Counted from the stretch's first letter, positions 1 to 7,853 are shown. The stretch: DNA of 11,929 nt from Thermus sp. JCM 17653 (GCA_001311585.1 BBBN01000025.1:1-11929); one strand, 5' to 3'. Numbers and translations are program-made. The notes: generated from the letters alone by a model not told the origin.

Positions 1-185
1 CCGAGCTGGACCGGCTCTACCCGGGCTACGGCTTCGCCCGGCACAAGGGCTACGGCACCCCCGAGCACCAGGAGGCCCTCCTCGCCCTGGGACCCTCCCC
101 CGTCCACCGGAGGCGCTTCGCCCCCGTGGCCCAGGCCCCCTTAAGGTTTCCTGAAGACCCGGAGGACCGAGGAGGCGTACCCTAA
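1..185 (+). CDS. rnhB: Ribonuclease HII, C-terminal end (partial at the window edge)
   Basis: About 60 C-terminal residues are visible in the frame whose first full codon is at base 3, ending at TAA 183-185. The segment [12 protein letters not shown] followed by [19 protein letters not shown] is the well-known C-terminal signature of bacterial RNase HII, which cuts the RNA strand of RNA-DNA hybrids and single ribonucleotides misincorporated in DNA in the cytoplasm. The catalytic acidic residues lie upstream, outside the window. A short tail rich in Pro, Glu, Asp and Gly follows the conserved block. The next gene starts 14 bases after the stop on the same strand, so the two are probably co-transcribed. 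Identification rests on the conserved tail motif only, but that motif is distinctive. Confidence 0.9.
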   Translation, partial: ELDRLYPGYGFARHKGYGTPEHQEALLALGPSPVHRRRFAPVAQAPLRFPEDPEDRGGVP

Positions 186-186
186 G

Positions 187-195
187 GGAGGAGGT
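187..195 (+). promoter_or_regulatory. Ribosome binding site of the lipoprotein gene
   Basis: GGAGGAGGT lies 4 bases before the ATG at 200 and directly behind the rnhB stop codon. It fixes the ATG at 200 as the start and suggests translation of this gene from the rnhB transcript. Confidence 0.7.
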
Positions 196-199
196 CGGT

Positions 200-670
200 A
201 TGCGCTTCCTCTTGGTCCTTCTGGCGGGGCTCCTTTCCGCCTGCACCGTGACCCTCGAGGGCCTCACCCTCACCTACCGCTTTGACTATAGCCCGGCCAT
301 CCTGCGCTTTGAGCCCGACCGGGGCGCGGGGGCCACCTACTACCTGGGGGAGGAGGTCCGCTTCTTCCTCACCCTGAACCGGCCAGGCTGGGTGGCCCTG
401 GTGGTGGAAGACCCGGACGGCCGGACCTACGAGCTGGACCGCTTCTACCTCCCCCGAGGAACCCACGTCCTGCCCCCCGGGCCTTACCGCTACACCCTTA
501 CCCCGCCCCGTGGCCTCTACCGGGTGCGGGCGGTGTACACCGACCGGGAGCCCGGCGGGGTGAGGCTCCAGGGGGTCTACACCGACTGGGACGCCCGGCT
601 AAGGGTGTACCTCGAGGCCTCCGGGGCCCGCGCCTACCACGTGGCGGAAACGTATTTTTATGCGCGCTAA
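200..670 (+). CDS. Small DUF4384-like lipoprotein
   Basis: A 156-residue protein. Residues 1-15 form a short lipoprotein signal peptide with a lipobox LLSAC, so Cys15 should be the lipidated first residue of the mature protein, anchored in the cell envelope. The body (about residues 40-140) reads as an all-beta domain: YYLGEEVRFFLTLNRPGWVAL, then an EDPDGRTYEL turn and a region reading GLYRVRAVYTDRE. The order of a GE/D-x-V-x-F strand, an N-R-x-G-W/Y-x-x-L strand and a DPDG turn resembles DUF4384 domains, which are secreted or lipid-anchored and of unknown biochemical role. No catalytic motif is visible. The gene follows rnhB by 14 bases, yet the functions seem unrelated. The frame is intact. 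The domain assignment is by eye and moderately confident; the lipoprotein call is firm. Confidence 0.78.
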   Translation: MRFLLVLLAGLLSACTVTLEGLTLTYRFDYSPAILRFEPDRGAGATYYLGEEVRFFLTLNRPGWVALVVEDPDGRTYELDRFYLPRGTHVLPPGPYRYTLTPPRGLYRVRAVYTDREPGGVRLQGVYTDWDARLRVYLEASGARAYHVAETYFYAR

Positions 671-679
671 AGAGGGGGC

Positions 680-710
680 TTGCGCTTCCCACGGGGGGGC
701 GGGGTATAAT
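680..710 (+). promoter_or_regulatory. Promoter of dctP
   Basis: A perfect -10 hexamer TATAAT is at 705-710, only 26 bases before the dctP ATG. The best -35 candidate is TTGCGC at 680-685 with a long 19-base spacer, so the -35 assignment is less certain than the -10. AAGGAGGT at 725-732 is the ribosome binding site, 4 bases before ATG 737. Confidence 0.65.
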
Positions 711-736
711 CCCTGAGGACCGCTAAGGAGGTCAAA

Positions 737-1816
737 ATGAAGCGGCGCGACTTTCTGAAGAAGGCGGGTATCGGCGTAGCGGCAAGCGCGGCCTTCGGCC
801 CGGCTTTCGCCCAGACGGCTCCCACGGTGCGCTGGCGCCTGGCCTCTAGCTTCCCCAAGAGCCTGGACACCATCTACGGGGCGGCGGATGTCCTGGCCGA
901 GAGGGTTTCCGCCCTCACCGGGGGCAAGTTCCAGATCCGCCCCTACCAGGCGGGGGAGATCGTACCTGGGCTACAGGTGATGGACGCCGTGCAGCAGGGC
1001 ACGGTGGAGGTAGGCCACACCGCCAGCTACTACTTCGTGGGCAAGGCGGCGGTCCTCGCCTTTGACACCGCGGTGCCCTTCGGCCTCACCGCGCGCCAGC
1101 AGAACGCCTGGATGTACCACGGGGGCGGGATCGAGCTTTTCCGCCCCATCTTCGCCGACTTCGGCATCCTCCAGTTCCCGGGGGGCAACACCGGGGTGCA
1201 GATGGGCGGCTGGTTCCGCAAGGAGATCAAGGGCTTGGCTGACCTCAAGGGCCTGAAGATGCGCATCCCCGGGCCCGGGGGCCAGGTGATGAGCCGCCTC
1301 GGCGTGGTCCCCCAGGTGCTGGCGGGCGGGGACATCTACCCCGCCCTGGAAAGGGGCGTGGTGGACGCCGCCGAGTGGGTGGGCCCCTACGACGACGAGA
1401 AGCTGGGCTTCTACAAGGTGGCCAAGTTCTACTACTACCCCGGCTGGCACGAGCCCGGTCCTCAGCTCTCCTTCTACGTGAACCTCAAGGAGTGGCAGAA
1501 GCTTCCCAAGGAGTACCAGCAGGCCTTTGAGGTGGCCGCCGCCGAGGCCAACCTGTGGATGCTCGCCAAGTACGACCGGGTGAACGCTCCCGCCCTCCAG
1601 CGCCTCATCAAGAACGGGGTGAGGCTCCGCAAGTGGCCCGCAGAGGTGATGAAGGCGGCTCAGAAGGCGGCCTTTGACTGGTACGAGGAGGAGGCGGCCA
1701 AGGACGCCACCTACCGCAAGGTCTACACCGCCTGGAAGGCTTTCCGGGAAGAGTCCTACCGCTGGTTCGGGGTGGCGGAGCTGGGCTACGAGCAGTTCGC
1801 CTTCCCTGCCCTCTAA
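737..1816 (+). CDS. dctP: TRAP transporter substrate-binding protein, TakP-type (DctP family)
   Basis: A 359-residue periplasmic binding protein that captures a carboxylate and delivers it to the DctQM membrane complex. Residues 1-25 are a twin-arginine signal (RRDFLKKA, hydrophobic stretch, AFA before Gln26), so the protein should be exported folded by the Tat system. The mature part reads closely like Rhodobacter TakP, a binding protein for 2-oxo acids such as pyruvate: RWRLASSFPKSLDTI (32-46), SAxxAGEIVPGLQ-type segment (71-80), GNTGVQMGGWFRKEI (150-164), KGLKMRIPG (171-179) and EWVGPYDDEKLGFYKVA (213-229). Arg176 is the family arginine that pairs with the substrate carboxylate; Gln155, Glu213 and Trp214 fall where TakP binds its metal and ligand. 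It has its own promoter and terminator, while dctQM is convergent. The frame is intact. Family is certain; substrate class is inference from resemblance recalled from memory. Confidence 0.93.
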   Translation: MKRRDFLKKAGIGVAASAAFGPAFAQTAPTVRWRLASSFPKSLDTIYGAADVLAERVSALTGGKFQIRPYQAGEIVPGLQVMDAVQQGTVEVGHTASYYFVGKAAVLAFDTAVPFGLTARQQNAWMYHGGGIELFRPIFADFGILQFPGGNTGVQMGGWFRKEIKGLADLKGLKMRIPGPGGQVMSRLGVVPQVLAGGDIYPALERGVVDAAEWVGPYDDEKLGFYKVAKFYYYPGWHEPGPQLSFYVNLKEWQKLPKEYQQAFEVAAAEANLWMLAKYDRVNAPALQRLIKNGVRLRKWPAEVMKAAQKAAFDWYEEEAAKDATYRKVYTAWKAFREESYRWFGVAELGYEQFAFPAL

Positions 1817-1831
1817 GCGGTAAGGGCCCTA

Positions 1832-1861
1832 TCCCCGGGGGAACCCCCCGGGGAGTTTTTT
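1832..1861 (+). terminator. Intrinsic terminator of dctP
   Basis: A perfect 10-base-pair GC-rich stem (1832-1841 with 1845-1854) with the 3-base loop AAC is followed by one G and six T residues (1856-1861). It begins 16 bases after the dctP stop and is a textbook rho-independent terminator on the plus strand. Confidence 0.92.
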
Positions 1862-1913
1862 CTGCCAAGCAGCCTGCCGGCACGCCTTTTCGCGATTCCT
1901 TACGCCCGTCGGC

Positions 1914-2006
1914 TAAGTGCCCGCACCCTGGTTTCGCGGCCGAACTAGGTTGGGAGAAAGCCCTTTGGGCCCCCCCACCGCGGCGAAAGCCCCAGCGGGG
2001 CACTTA
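1914..2006. repeat. Intergenic repeat copy 1, bounded by a 9-base inverted repeat
   Basis: TAAGTGCCC (1914-1922) and GGGCACTTA (1998-2006) form a perfect 9-base inverted repeat enclosing 93 bases. Inside are TGGTTTCGCGGCC (1929-1941), CTAGG (1945-1949) and two small hairpins, GCCC-TTT-GGGC (1960-1970) and GCCCC-AGC-GGGGC (1989-2001). Three of these blocks recur in the same order and orientation near 4112-4172. The right end overlaps the dctM stop codon (TAA, minus strand, 2006-2004). It may act as the dctM transcript end or be a miniature mobile element; neither can be decided here. Confidence 0.55.
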
Positions 2007-3494
2007 ACCACCCCCCACAAAGCGCAGGATAGGCTCCCGCAGGAAGTAGGTGAGGAGGAGGACCAGAAGCTGGAGGCCAATGAAGGGAATCCCCCCCAGG
2101 TAGATATCCTCGGTCCTGACTTCCTTGGGGGCCACGTTCCTCAGGTAAAAGAGGGCGAAGCCGAAGGGAGGGGTGAGGAAGGAGGTCTGCAGGTTCACCC
2201 CCACCAGGAGGCCAAACCAAAGCTTGTTGATGCCCAAGCCTCGGCGCCGATGGCCAAAAGGGGCAGGACGATGAAGGCGATCTCAAAGAAATCGATGAAG
2301 AAGCCAGGAGGAAGACCAGGACCATGACGAAGAGAATGAAGCCCACCTCCCCCCCGGGAAGCCCCGTGAGGAAGCCCTCCACCCAAAGGTCCCCGTCCAC
2401 GCCCCGGAAGACCAGGCTGAAGAGGGTGGAGCCGATGAGGATAAAGATGACGAAGGCGGTGAGCTTGGCCGTGCCCTCCATGGCCGCGTAGAGAACCGGG
2501 AAGGAGAGGCGGCGGTTCAAGAGGGCGAGGAGGAGCGCCCCCACCACCCCCATGGCCCCGGCCTCCGTGGGGGTGGCGAGGCCGATGAGCACGGTGCCCA
2601 GGACCAGAAAGATCAGGACCAAGGGGGGCACCATGGAGAGGAGAGCCCGCCGGAGGAGGGGGTTTCGGCGGATCTGGGGGAGGAGAAGGAGGGTCCAGAG
2701 GAAGAGGCCCAAGAGGACCTCGAGGCCCTCCAGCCAGGAGGGCAGGTGGAGGAACTCCCCGAGCTTCCACGACCCCATCCCCACCAGGAGGTAGGAGAGG
2801 AGGGCGAAGGCGGCCCCGGGCTCCTTGCCCGCCTCGGGCCGGGCTTCCTCGGGTAGGGCGGGGGCCCACCGGGGCCGGAAGAGGGCCACGTAGATCACGT
2901 AGAGGAAGTACAAGGCCACGGTGAGCCCCGCCGGGATCAGGGCCGCCTGGTACATGTCCCCCACGCTCACCCCCAGCTGGTCCGCCAGGACGATAAGGAC
3001 CACGCTGGGGGGAATGATCTGGGCCAGGCTGGCCGAGGCCAGGATCACCCCGCTGGCCAGGCGGGGGTTGTAGCCGTACCTCAGCATGATGGCAGGGAGA
3101 TGAGGCCCATGGCCATGACGCTGGCGGCCACCACCCCGGTGGTGGCCGCCAGGATAGCCCCCACGAAGACCACACTCAGGGCGAGGCCACCCCGGAGGGG
3201 CCCGAAAAGGCGGCCCATGGTGTCCAGGAGGTCCTCGGCCAGGCCGCTCTTCTCCAGGATGATGCCCATGAGGGTGAAGAAGGGGATGGCCAGGAGGAGC
3301 TGGTTGGACATGATACCGAAGATGCGGTCGGGCATGGCCTTGAGAAGCCCGGCCGGGAAGATATCCAGAGCGATTCCCAAAAACCCGAAGACGATGCCCA
3401 CCGCCCCTAAGGAAAAGGCCACGGGGTAGCCGGAGAGGAGAAAGACCACCAGGGCGGCGAACATCAGGGGAGGCATGAGGCTTTCCAGGTTCAC
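2004..3494 (-). CDS. dctM: TRAP transporter large permease DctM (three frame breaks)
   Basis: The large membrane subunit of a TRAP transporter, with about a dozen transmembrane helices that carry substrate across the inner membrane with Na+. If the breaks are repaired it is about 497 residues. Start: GTG 3494-3492, six bases after GGAGGT and overlapping the dctQ stop as GTGA, so translation is coupled; an in-frame ATG lies six codons later. Family stretches are clear: AIPFFTLMGIILEKSGLAEDLL, then SLAQIIPPSVVLIVLADQLGVSVGDMYQAALIPAGL, then GLATPTEAGAMGVVGALLLALL and FFIDFFEIAFIVLPLLA, ending LLVGVNLQTSFLTPPFGFALFYLR. The frame changes near 3091, 2304 and 2236. Each is cured by adding one base, and the protein reads through without loss, so these look like missing bases in the sequence rather than decay. 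The stop TAA lies inside the 1914-2006 repeat. Confidence 0.88.
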
Positions 3495-4030
3495 TCCACC
3501 ACCTCCTTTTCCTCCCCCGGGAGTTCCAGGTGGCCCGTGAGGAAGGCGATGCGCTTGATGAGCTCGGAAAGCCCCTGGAGGAGGAGAAGGGCGAAGCCCA
3601 CGGGGACCATGAGCTTGATGGGCCAGCGAGGAAGCCCCCCCACGTCGGGGGAGACCTCCCTTGCGGTGAAGGAGTTCAGGAACCAGGGCCAGGCCAGGTA
3701 GATAACCCCCAGGCTCAAGGGGATGAGGAAGAGAAGGGTGCCCACCACGTCTATCCAGGCCTGGGTCCGCTTGGAAAAACGCCCGTAAATGAGGTCTATG
3801 CGCACGTGGGCGTTGTGCTTGAGGGCGTAGGCCCCGCCCAGGAGGAAGATGAGGCTGAACATGTACCACTGGGCCTCGAGGTAGGCGTTGGAGCTGTAGT
3901 TGAAGGCGTAGCGCATCACGGCGTTGCCGGCGGAGAGCAGGGCCACGAGGAGCACCAGCCACACCACCAGCCGCCCCACCGCCTCGCTCAGGGCGTCTAT
4001 GGCTCGGGACAAGGCTAAAAGAAGGCGCAT
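3491..4030 (-). CDS. dctQ: TRAP transporter small permease DctQ
   Basis: A 179-residue integral membrane protein of the usual DctQ size with four hydrophobic segments (about residues 19-39, 56-70, 92-114 and 138-158). It forms the helical partner of DctM and docks the loaded binding protein. Diagnostic features are NAVMRYAFNYSSNAYLEAQWYMF in the first two helices and ALKHNAHVRIDLIY (HVRID 75-79) just after helix 2, then a long C-terminal helix rich in Glu. The start ATG 4030-4028 is preceded by a strong promoter but only a weak G-run as ribosome site. The stop TGA overlaps the dctM GTG start by two bases, so Q and M are one operon. The frame is intact, in contrast to dctM. Confidence 0.92.
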   Translation of the reverse strand: MRLLLALSRAIDALSEAVGRLVVWLVLLVALLSAGNAVMRYAFNYSSNAYLEAQWYMFSLIFLLGGAYALKHNAHVRIDLIYGRFSKRTQAWIDVVGTLLFLIPLSLGVIYLAWPWFLNSFTAREVSPDVGGLPRWPIKLMVPVGFALLLLQGLSELIKRIAFLTGHLELPGEEKEVVE

Positions 4031-4059
4031 TCTTATACCCCCCGGCGAAAACCGGCCCC

Positions 4060-4088
4060 ATCCTACCCAGGGGGCGCGGGGCTGTCAA
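4060..4088 (-). promoter_or_regulatory. Promoter of dctQM
   Basis: On the minus strand TTGACA (4088-4083), a 17-base spacer and TAGGAT (4065-4060) form a near-consensus housekeeping promoter. Transcription should start near 4053 and leave a leader of about 22 bases before the dctQ ATG. The leader holds only a short CCGG-TTTTCG-CCGG hairpin; no riboswitch is visible. Confidence 0.78.
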
Positions 4089-4100
4089 TGCGCCCGCTCC

Positions 4101-4172
4101 GCCCCCCAAGTTGGTTTCGCGACCTGGGATGCCCGAAAGGGGGCTAGGAGAGGGCTTTTGGGGGGCACTTAA
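4101..4172. repeat. Intergenic repeat copy 2, with a 9-base-pair stem
   Basis: TGGTTTCGCGACC (4112-4124), CTAGG (4144-4148), CTTTTGGG (4155-4162) and GGGGCACTTAA (4162-4172) repeat blocks of the 1914-2006 element in the same order. In addition GCCCCCCAA (4101-4109) pairs perfectly with TTGGGGGGC (4158-4166). The left end lacks the TAAGTGCCC arm found in copy 1. It lies between the pgm stop and the dctQM promoter, where it could serve as the pgm transcript end. Nothing else is visible in 4031-4199 apart from the dctQM promoter. Confidence 0.5.
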
Positions 4173-4199
4173 GTATGACCGGGTGGCGGGGTGGGGTAC

Positions 4200-5781
4200 T
4201 CAGGCGAGGGCACGGGCCACCAGGGCTAAGGCCGCCTCCAGGACCTCCTGGAGGTGGGCCTCCCCCTTGAAGCTTTCGGCGTAGACCTTGGCCACGTCCT
4301 CGGTGCCGCTGGGCCGGGCGGCGAACCAGGCGTTTTCCGTGACCACCTTCAGACCCCCTAAGGGCTCCCCGTTGCCGGGAGCGCGGGTGAGCACCGCCAG
4401 AATGGGCTCCCCGGCGAGCTCCTTCTCCCGCACCGCCTCCGGGGTGAGGCGGGAGAGCTTGGCCTTGGCCTCGGGGGCCAGGGGAAGGTCCTTGCGCAGG
4501 TAGTAAGGGCGGCCCAGGGCCTCGGCCAGGTCCTCGTAGAGCTCGTCCGGGGCCTTCCCCCGCTTGGCCATGAGCTCGGCGGCGAGAAGCCCCATGAGAA
4601 TCCCGTCCTTGTCGGTGGAGAAGGGCCTGCCGTCAAAGCGGAGAAAGCTCGCCCCGGCGCTCTCCTCCCCCCCAAAGCCCAGCCAGCCCGCAAGAAGGCC
4701 CTCCACGAAGTACTTGAACCCCACGGGGGTTTCGTAAACCTCCCGGCCCAGGCCCGGGCCACCCGGTCCAGGAGGGCGCTGGTCACCGCCGTCTTGCCCG
4801 CCTTAGCCCCGGGCCAGGCCCGGGTGGTGAAGAGGTGGTGAAGGCTGCCGCCAGGTAATGGTTGGGGTTCATCAGGCCCCGCGGGGTTACGATGCCGTGG
4901 CGGTCGGCGTCGGGGTCGTTGCCGATGGCGAGGTCAAAGCGCTCCCTGAGGGCGAGGAGGCCCGCCATGGCGTGGGGGCTGGAGCAGTCCATGCGGATCT
5001 TGCCGTCGTGGTCCTTGGGCATGAAGCGGAAGGTGGGGTCCAGGATGGGGTTCACCACCTCCAGGCGGAGCCGGAAGGCCTCGGCCAGGCGCTCCCAGAC
5101 CCTCTGGCTCGCCCCGCCCAAGGGGTCCACCCCAAGGCGGAGGCTCGAGGCCCGGACGGCCTCCAGGTCCACCGCCTCCCCTATTCGCGCCACGTAAAGC
5201 CCGGCGTAGTCAAAGGCCTTGGCCCGGGAAAGGGCCTCCTTCAGGGGAAGCCGCTTCACCCCCTTGAGGCCCTCCCGAAGGAGGGCGTTGGCCCTTTCCT
5301 CTATGGCCCGGGTGGTGCGGGTGTCCGCCGGCCCTCCCGTGGGGGGGTTGTACTTGATGCCCCCGTCCTCCGGGGGGTTGTGGCTGGGGGTGAGGAGGAC
5401 CCCGTCGGCCTTGGCCCCGTGGTGGGCGTTGTGCTCCAGGATGGCCAAGGAGACCAAGGGGGTGGGGGTGTAGCCCCCTTCCGCCTCTATGCGCACCTCT
5501 ATCCCGTTGGCGGCGAAGACGGAGAGGGCCGTGGCCCAGGCGGGCTCGGAGAGGGCATGGGTGTCTTTGGCCAAGAAGAGGGGCCCGGTGGCCCCGAAGC
5601 CCGCCCTTAGGTCGGCGATGGCCTGGGCTATGGCCAGCACATGGGCCTCGGTGAAGGTGGCCTTGAGGCTCGTGCCCCGGTGGCCGCTGGTGCCGAAGGC
5701 CACCCGCTCCCAGGGGTTTTCCGGGTCCGGCTTGGCCTCGTAGTAGAGGGTGAGGAGGCGCAGGAGTTCCCGGGATTCCAT
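4200..5781 (-). CDS. pgm: Phosphoglucomutase, alpha-D-glucose-specific (two frame breaks)
   Basis: Cytoplasmic enzyme interconverting glucose 1-phosphate and glucose 6-phosphate through a phosphoserine and glucose 1,6-bisphosphate, linking glycogen, trehalose and nucleotide-sugar metabolism to glycolysis. Repaired length is about 527 residues, close to E. coli Pgm. Visible landmarks: GTSGHRG (30-36), phosphoserine loop [17 protein letters not shown] with Ser133, magnesium loop DPDADRHG (289-296), sugar-recognition loop GEESAG (372-377) and phosphate loop RPSGTED (490-496). The [21 protein letters not shown] form is that of the glucose-specific Pgm group rather than PMM/PGM or GlmM. The frame changes near 4842 and 4741; one added base at each restores the protein, and the regions on either side are full-strength, so missing bases are likelier than gene decay. 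The ATG at 5781 has no Shine-Dalgarno but has TAGGAT six bases upstream. Confidence 0.93.
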
Positions 5782-5787
5782 GACCCC

Positions 5788-5793
5788 ATCCTA
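5788..5793 (-). promoter_or_regulatory. Putative leaderless -10 element of pgm
   Basis: TAGGAT reads on the minus strand and is separated from the pgm ATG by exactly six bases (GGGGTC). No Shine-Dalgarno and no good -35 are present. The arrangement fits leaderless transcripts known in Deinococcus-Thermus bacteria and recurs before three other genes here. Confidence 0.5.
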
Positions 5794-5799
5794 ACCAAG

Positions 5800-5821
5800 G
5801 GGGAGGCCCGAAGGCCTCCCC
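5800..5821 (-). terminator. UUCG-capped hairpin between the isomerase gene and pgm
   Basis: A perfect 9-base-pair stem (5800-5808 with 5813-5821) is closed on the minus strand by a TTCG tetraloop with a C-G closing pair, the most stable RNA tetraloop type. It begins 20 bases after the isomerase stop codon and just before the pgm -10. Only a weak T-containing stretch follows, so termination may be partial. Confidence 0.6.
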
Positions 5822-5841
5822 GGGGTCCCGGGCCTTCTCGC

Positions 5842-7646
5842 TTAAGGTTTGGCCGGGGCTTCCTTAGGGGCCTCTTGGGGCTTCTCCTCCGTCTTGGGGG
5901 TGAGCTCGGCCAGCACCTGGCTCAGGCGGTTTTCTATCTTGGCCTCCTTGCGCAGGGCCTGGAGGAGGGCCTGGGCCTTTTCCTGGCGCTTCTTGGCCAC
6001 CACCCTATCCAAGGCCTCCTCCTTGACCGCCTCGTAGGGCTTCAGGACCTCGGGCTTACGGTCCTTGATGAGAAGGACGGTGAAGGTCCCGTCTTCCAGC
6101 TTCACCACCTCGCTCACCTCCCCCAAGGGGCCCTTGGGGAAGGCCTCCTTGACCTTGAAGACCAGGCGGTCCAGCACCGCGGGGAGCTGGTTGGGCTGGA
6201 CGGCGCCGTGGTCGGTGACGCTACCCCCGTGGGCCTTGGCCAGGCCTCGAGGTCCTGGGCCCTTAGGGCGGCTTCGCGGAAGGCCTTGGCCTTGGCCTCC
6301 TCTTTGAAGGCCACCCCCACCACCCGGGCGCTGGCGGGAACGGTGAAGAGGGCGGGGTTTTCGGCGTAGAACTTCCGGGCCTCGGCCTCCGTGGCGGTGA
6401 CGTCCCGGGTCTCGTAAAGGAGGTAGGCCTGGGCGATGGCGTCCTTGGAGCCGATAAAGGGTTTGCCGCTCTTCTTGGCCGCCTCCACCAGCACCTCCCG
6501 GTCTATGAGGCTCTCCAGGGTCTGGGGAAGGAAGAACTGCACGGCGAGCTCCCCTAGGCCCTGCTGGATGAGGGCCTGGGTCTGCTGGTTGGAGAAAACG
6601 GGCTGGAGCACCTGGGCGAGGAGGATCTCCGTCCCGTCCACCTTGGCCACCACTGGGTTCTTGTAGGCGTAGGGGCTACCCTCGGCGAAGCGCACCTGGG
6701 CCTTCCTGCGCAGGTCCTCCAGGTAGGCCTCCAGGGCCCCGTCCCCCTTGGCCGCCTGGGCGTCCTTCTCCACCCGGTCCTTCACCTCCTCAAAGGTGGG
6801 CACCTTGGGGGGGAGGTAGGCCTCCACCTTCACCAGGTAGTACCGCCCCGAGGCCTCTATGGGCCCCACCAGGCCGGGGCCCTTGAGGGCGAAGACCTCC
6901 TGGGCCACCGCCTCCGGGAAGACCACCTGGGTCACGGGCTTGGGCTCCGTCTCCCCAGGGCCCGCCCCCAAGGCTCCCCCTTGCTCGGCCCCCACTTTGG
7001 AGTGCTGCTTGGCCAGGAGGGCAAAGTCCTCCCCCGCCTTCAGCTTGGCCAAAAGCTCCTCCGCCAGCTTCTTGTCGTCCACCACGATCTGCCGGGCTTG
7101 GACTCGAGGCTCGGTCTTGTAGTTTTCCTGGTGGACCTCAAAGTAAAAGCGCACCTCCTCCGGGGTGGGTTTGGCGGCGGAGCGGATCTGCTCCAGCCGC
7201 TTCTGGATCTGGAGCTGGGCCTTGATCTCCTGGCGGAGCTCCGCGTCGGTGTAGCCCACCTGGTTGAGGAACTGCTCGTAGGCCTTCTTCTCCTTCAGGC
7301 CGTACTGCTCCCGGATGCGGTCCACCTCCTTGCGCACCTCGGCGCTCCCCACCCGGATGCGGGCGGCGTCCTGCCTTAGGGCCTCGGTGAGGATCACCTG
7401 CTCCAGGAAGTGGGTGTCCACCAGGGTCTTGAGAAGCCCCTGGGGGTTGGCGGCGTATAGGGGGTCATTGCCCTGGAGCCTGAGGAGGTCCAGCTCGTAG
7501 ACCGCCTTGCCGTTGACCCAAAGGACGGGCTTGCCCCTGGCCGTCTGCCCCGCCTTGGGGGTGAAGAGCAGGATGGCCCCCACGGCGAAGGCCAGGGCCA
7601 GCAACCCGAACAGGATGGTGACGAGCCTCTTGTTGATGCCAAACAC
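5842..7646 (-). CDS. Membrane-anchored parvulin-type peptidyl-prolyl isomerase, SurA/PpiD-like (one frame break)
   Basis: About 601 residues when repaired. GTG 7646 is chosen as start because AAGGAGG lies seven bases upstream (7660-7654) and the protein then opens with a charged tip and one hydrophobic anchor (about residues 9-28), as in PpiD. A SurA_N-like helical region follows (WVNGKAVYELDLL onward). A parvulin domain occupies about residues 180-300: ARQIVV, AGEDFALLAKQHS, GGALG, VGPIEASGRYYLVKVEA. A second SurA_N/parvulin-like half comes after AKVDGTEILLAQVLQP and holds HGGSVTDHGAV and FTVLLIKDRKPE. The end is a charged, Pro/Ala/Glu/Lys-rich tail. Such proteins help fold exported proteins at the outer face of the inner membrane. 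The frame changes near 6240 and one added base restores it. A longer upstream reading frame crosses the tRNA gene and is not real. Confidence 0.85.
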
Positions 7647-7676
7647 TTGACCGCCTCCTTCTTCCCGTGCTATAGT
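7647..7676 (+). promoter_or_regulatory. Promoter of tRNA-Arg
   Basis: TTGACC (7647-7652), an 18-base spacer and TATAGT (7671-7676) predict a start near 7683, eight bases before the mature tRNA. It lies wholly in the isomerase gene's upstream region. On the opposite strand TACTAT (7677-7672) could be the isomerase -10, overlapping this one, although no good -35 for it is visible. Confidence 0.7.
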
Positions 7677-7690
7677 ACTCCCGCTTGAGT

Positions 7691-7767
7691 GCGCCCGTAG
7701 CTCAGCTGGACAGAGCGTCGGCCTCCGGAGCCGAAGGTCAGAGGTTCGAGTCCTCTCGGGCGCGCCA
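7691..7767 (+). tRNA. tRNA-Arg, anticodon CCG
   Basis: A complete 77-base cloverleaf. Acceptor arm GCGCCCG (7691-7697) pairs with CGGGCGC (7757-7763), discriminator G at 7764, and CCA is encoded (7765-7767). D arm GCTC/GAGC encloses a loop with two G residues. The anticodon arm TCGGC-CTCCGGA-GCCGA places CCG at positions 34-36, reading codon CGG. The T arm AGAGG-TTCGAGT-CCTCT has the invariant TTCRA sequence. CGG is a frequent arginine codon in the neighbouring genes. A T-rich stretch (about 7768-7776) follows directly and may help end transcription, though no clear terminator hairpin is present. Confidence 0.97.
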
Positions 7768-7847
7768 TTTTCTTTTGGCCCTTCCTGGATTTCCGGAAAG
7801 CCCCAAGCACGTGGGGATTCTAACACACCCTTCCTGAGAAGCGGGTT

Positions 7848-7853
7848 TAGCAT
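7848..7853 (+). promoter_or_regulatory. Putative leaderless -10 element of the MFS gene
   Basis: TAGCAT is followed by exactly six bases (GGAGGG) and the GTG start at 7860. The G-rich spacer touches the start codon and so is too close to work as a Shine-Dalgarno. No -35 match is visible. Confidence 0.42.

Noticed and set aside
4858..5610. Long reading frames opposite pgm and other genes (for example 250 codons here)
   Set aside because: These arise from very GC-rich codons that leave few stops on the opposite strand. They are Gly-, Val- and Arg-rich with no motifs, and lie fully antisense to well-recognised genes.
7790..7799. Palindrome TTTCCGGAAA downstream of tRNA-Arg, and the CCCCA/TGGGG pair at 7801-7816
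   Set aside because: Both are short, with no adjacent T-run or promoter that would give them a clear role. I see nothing else supportable in 7768-7847.
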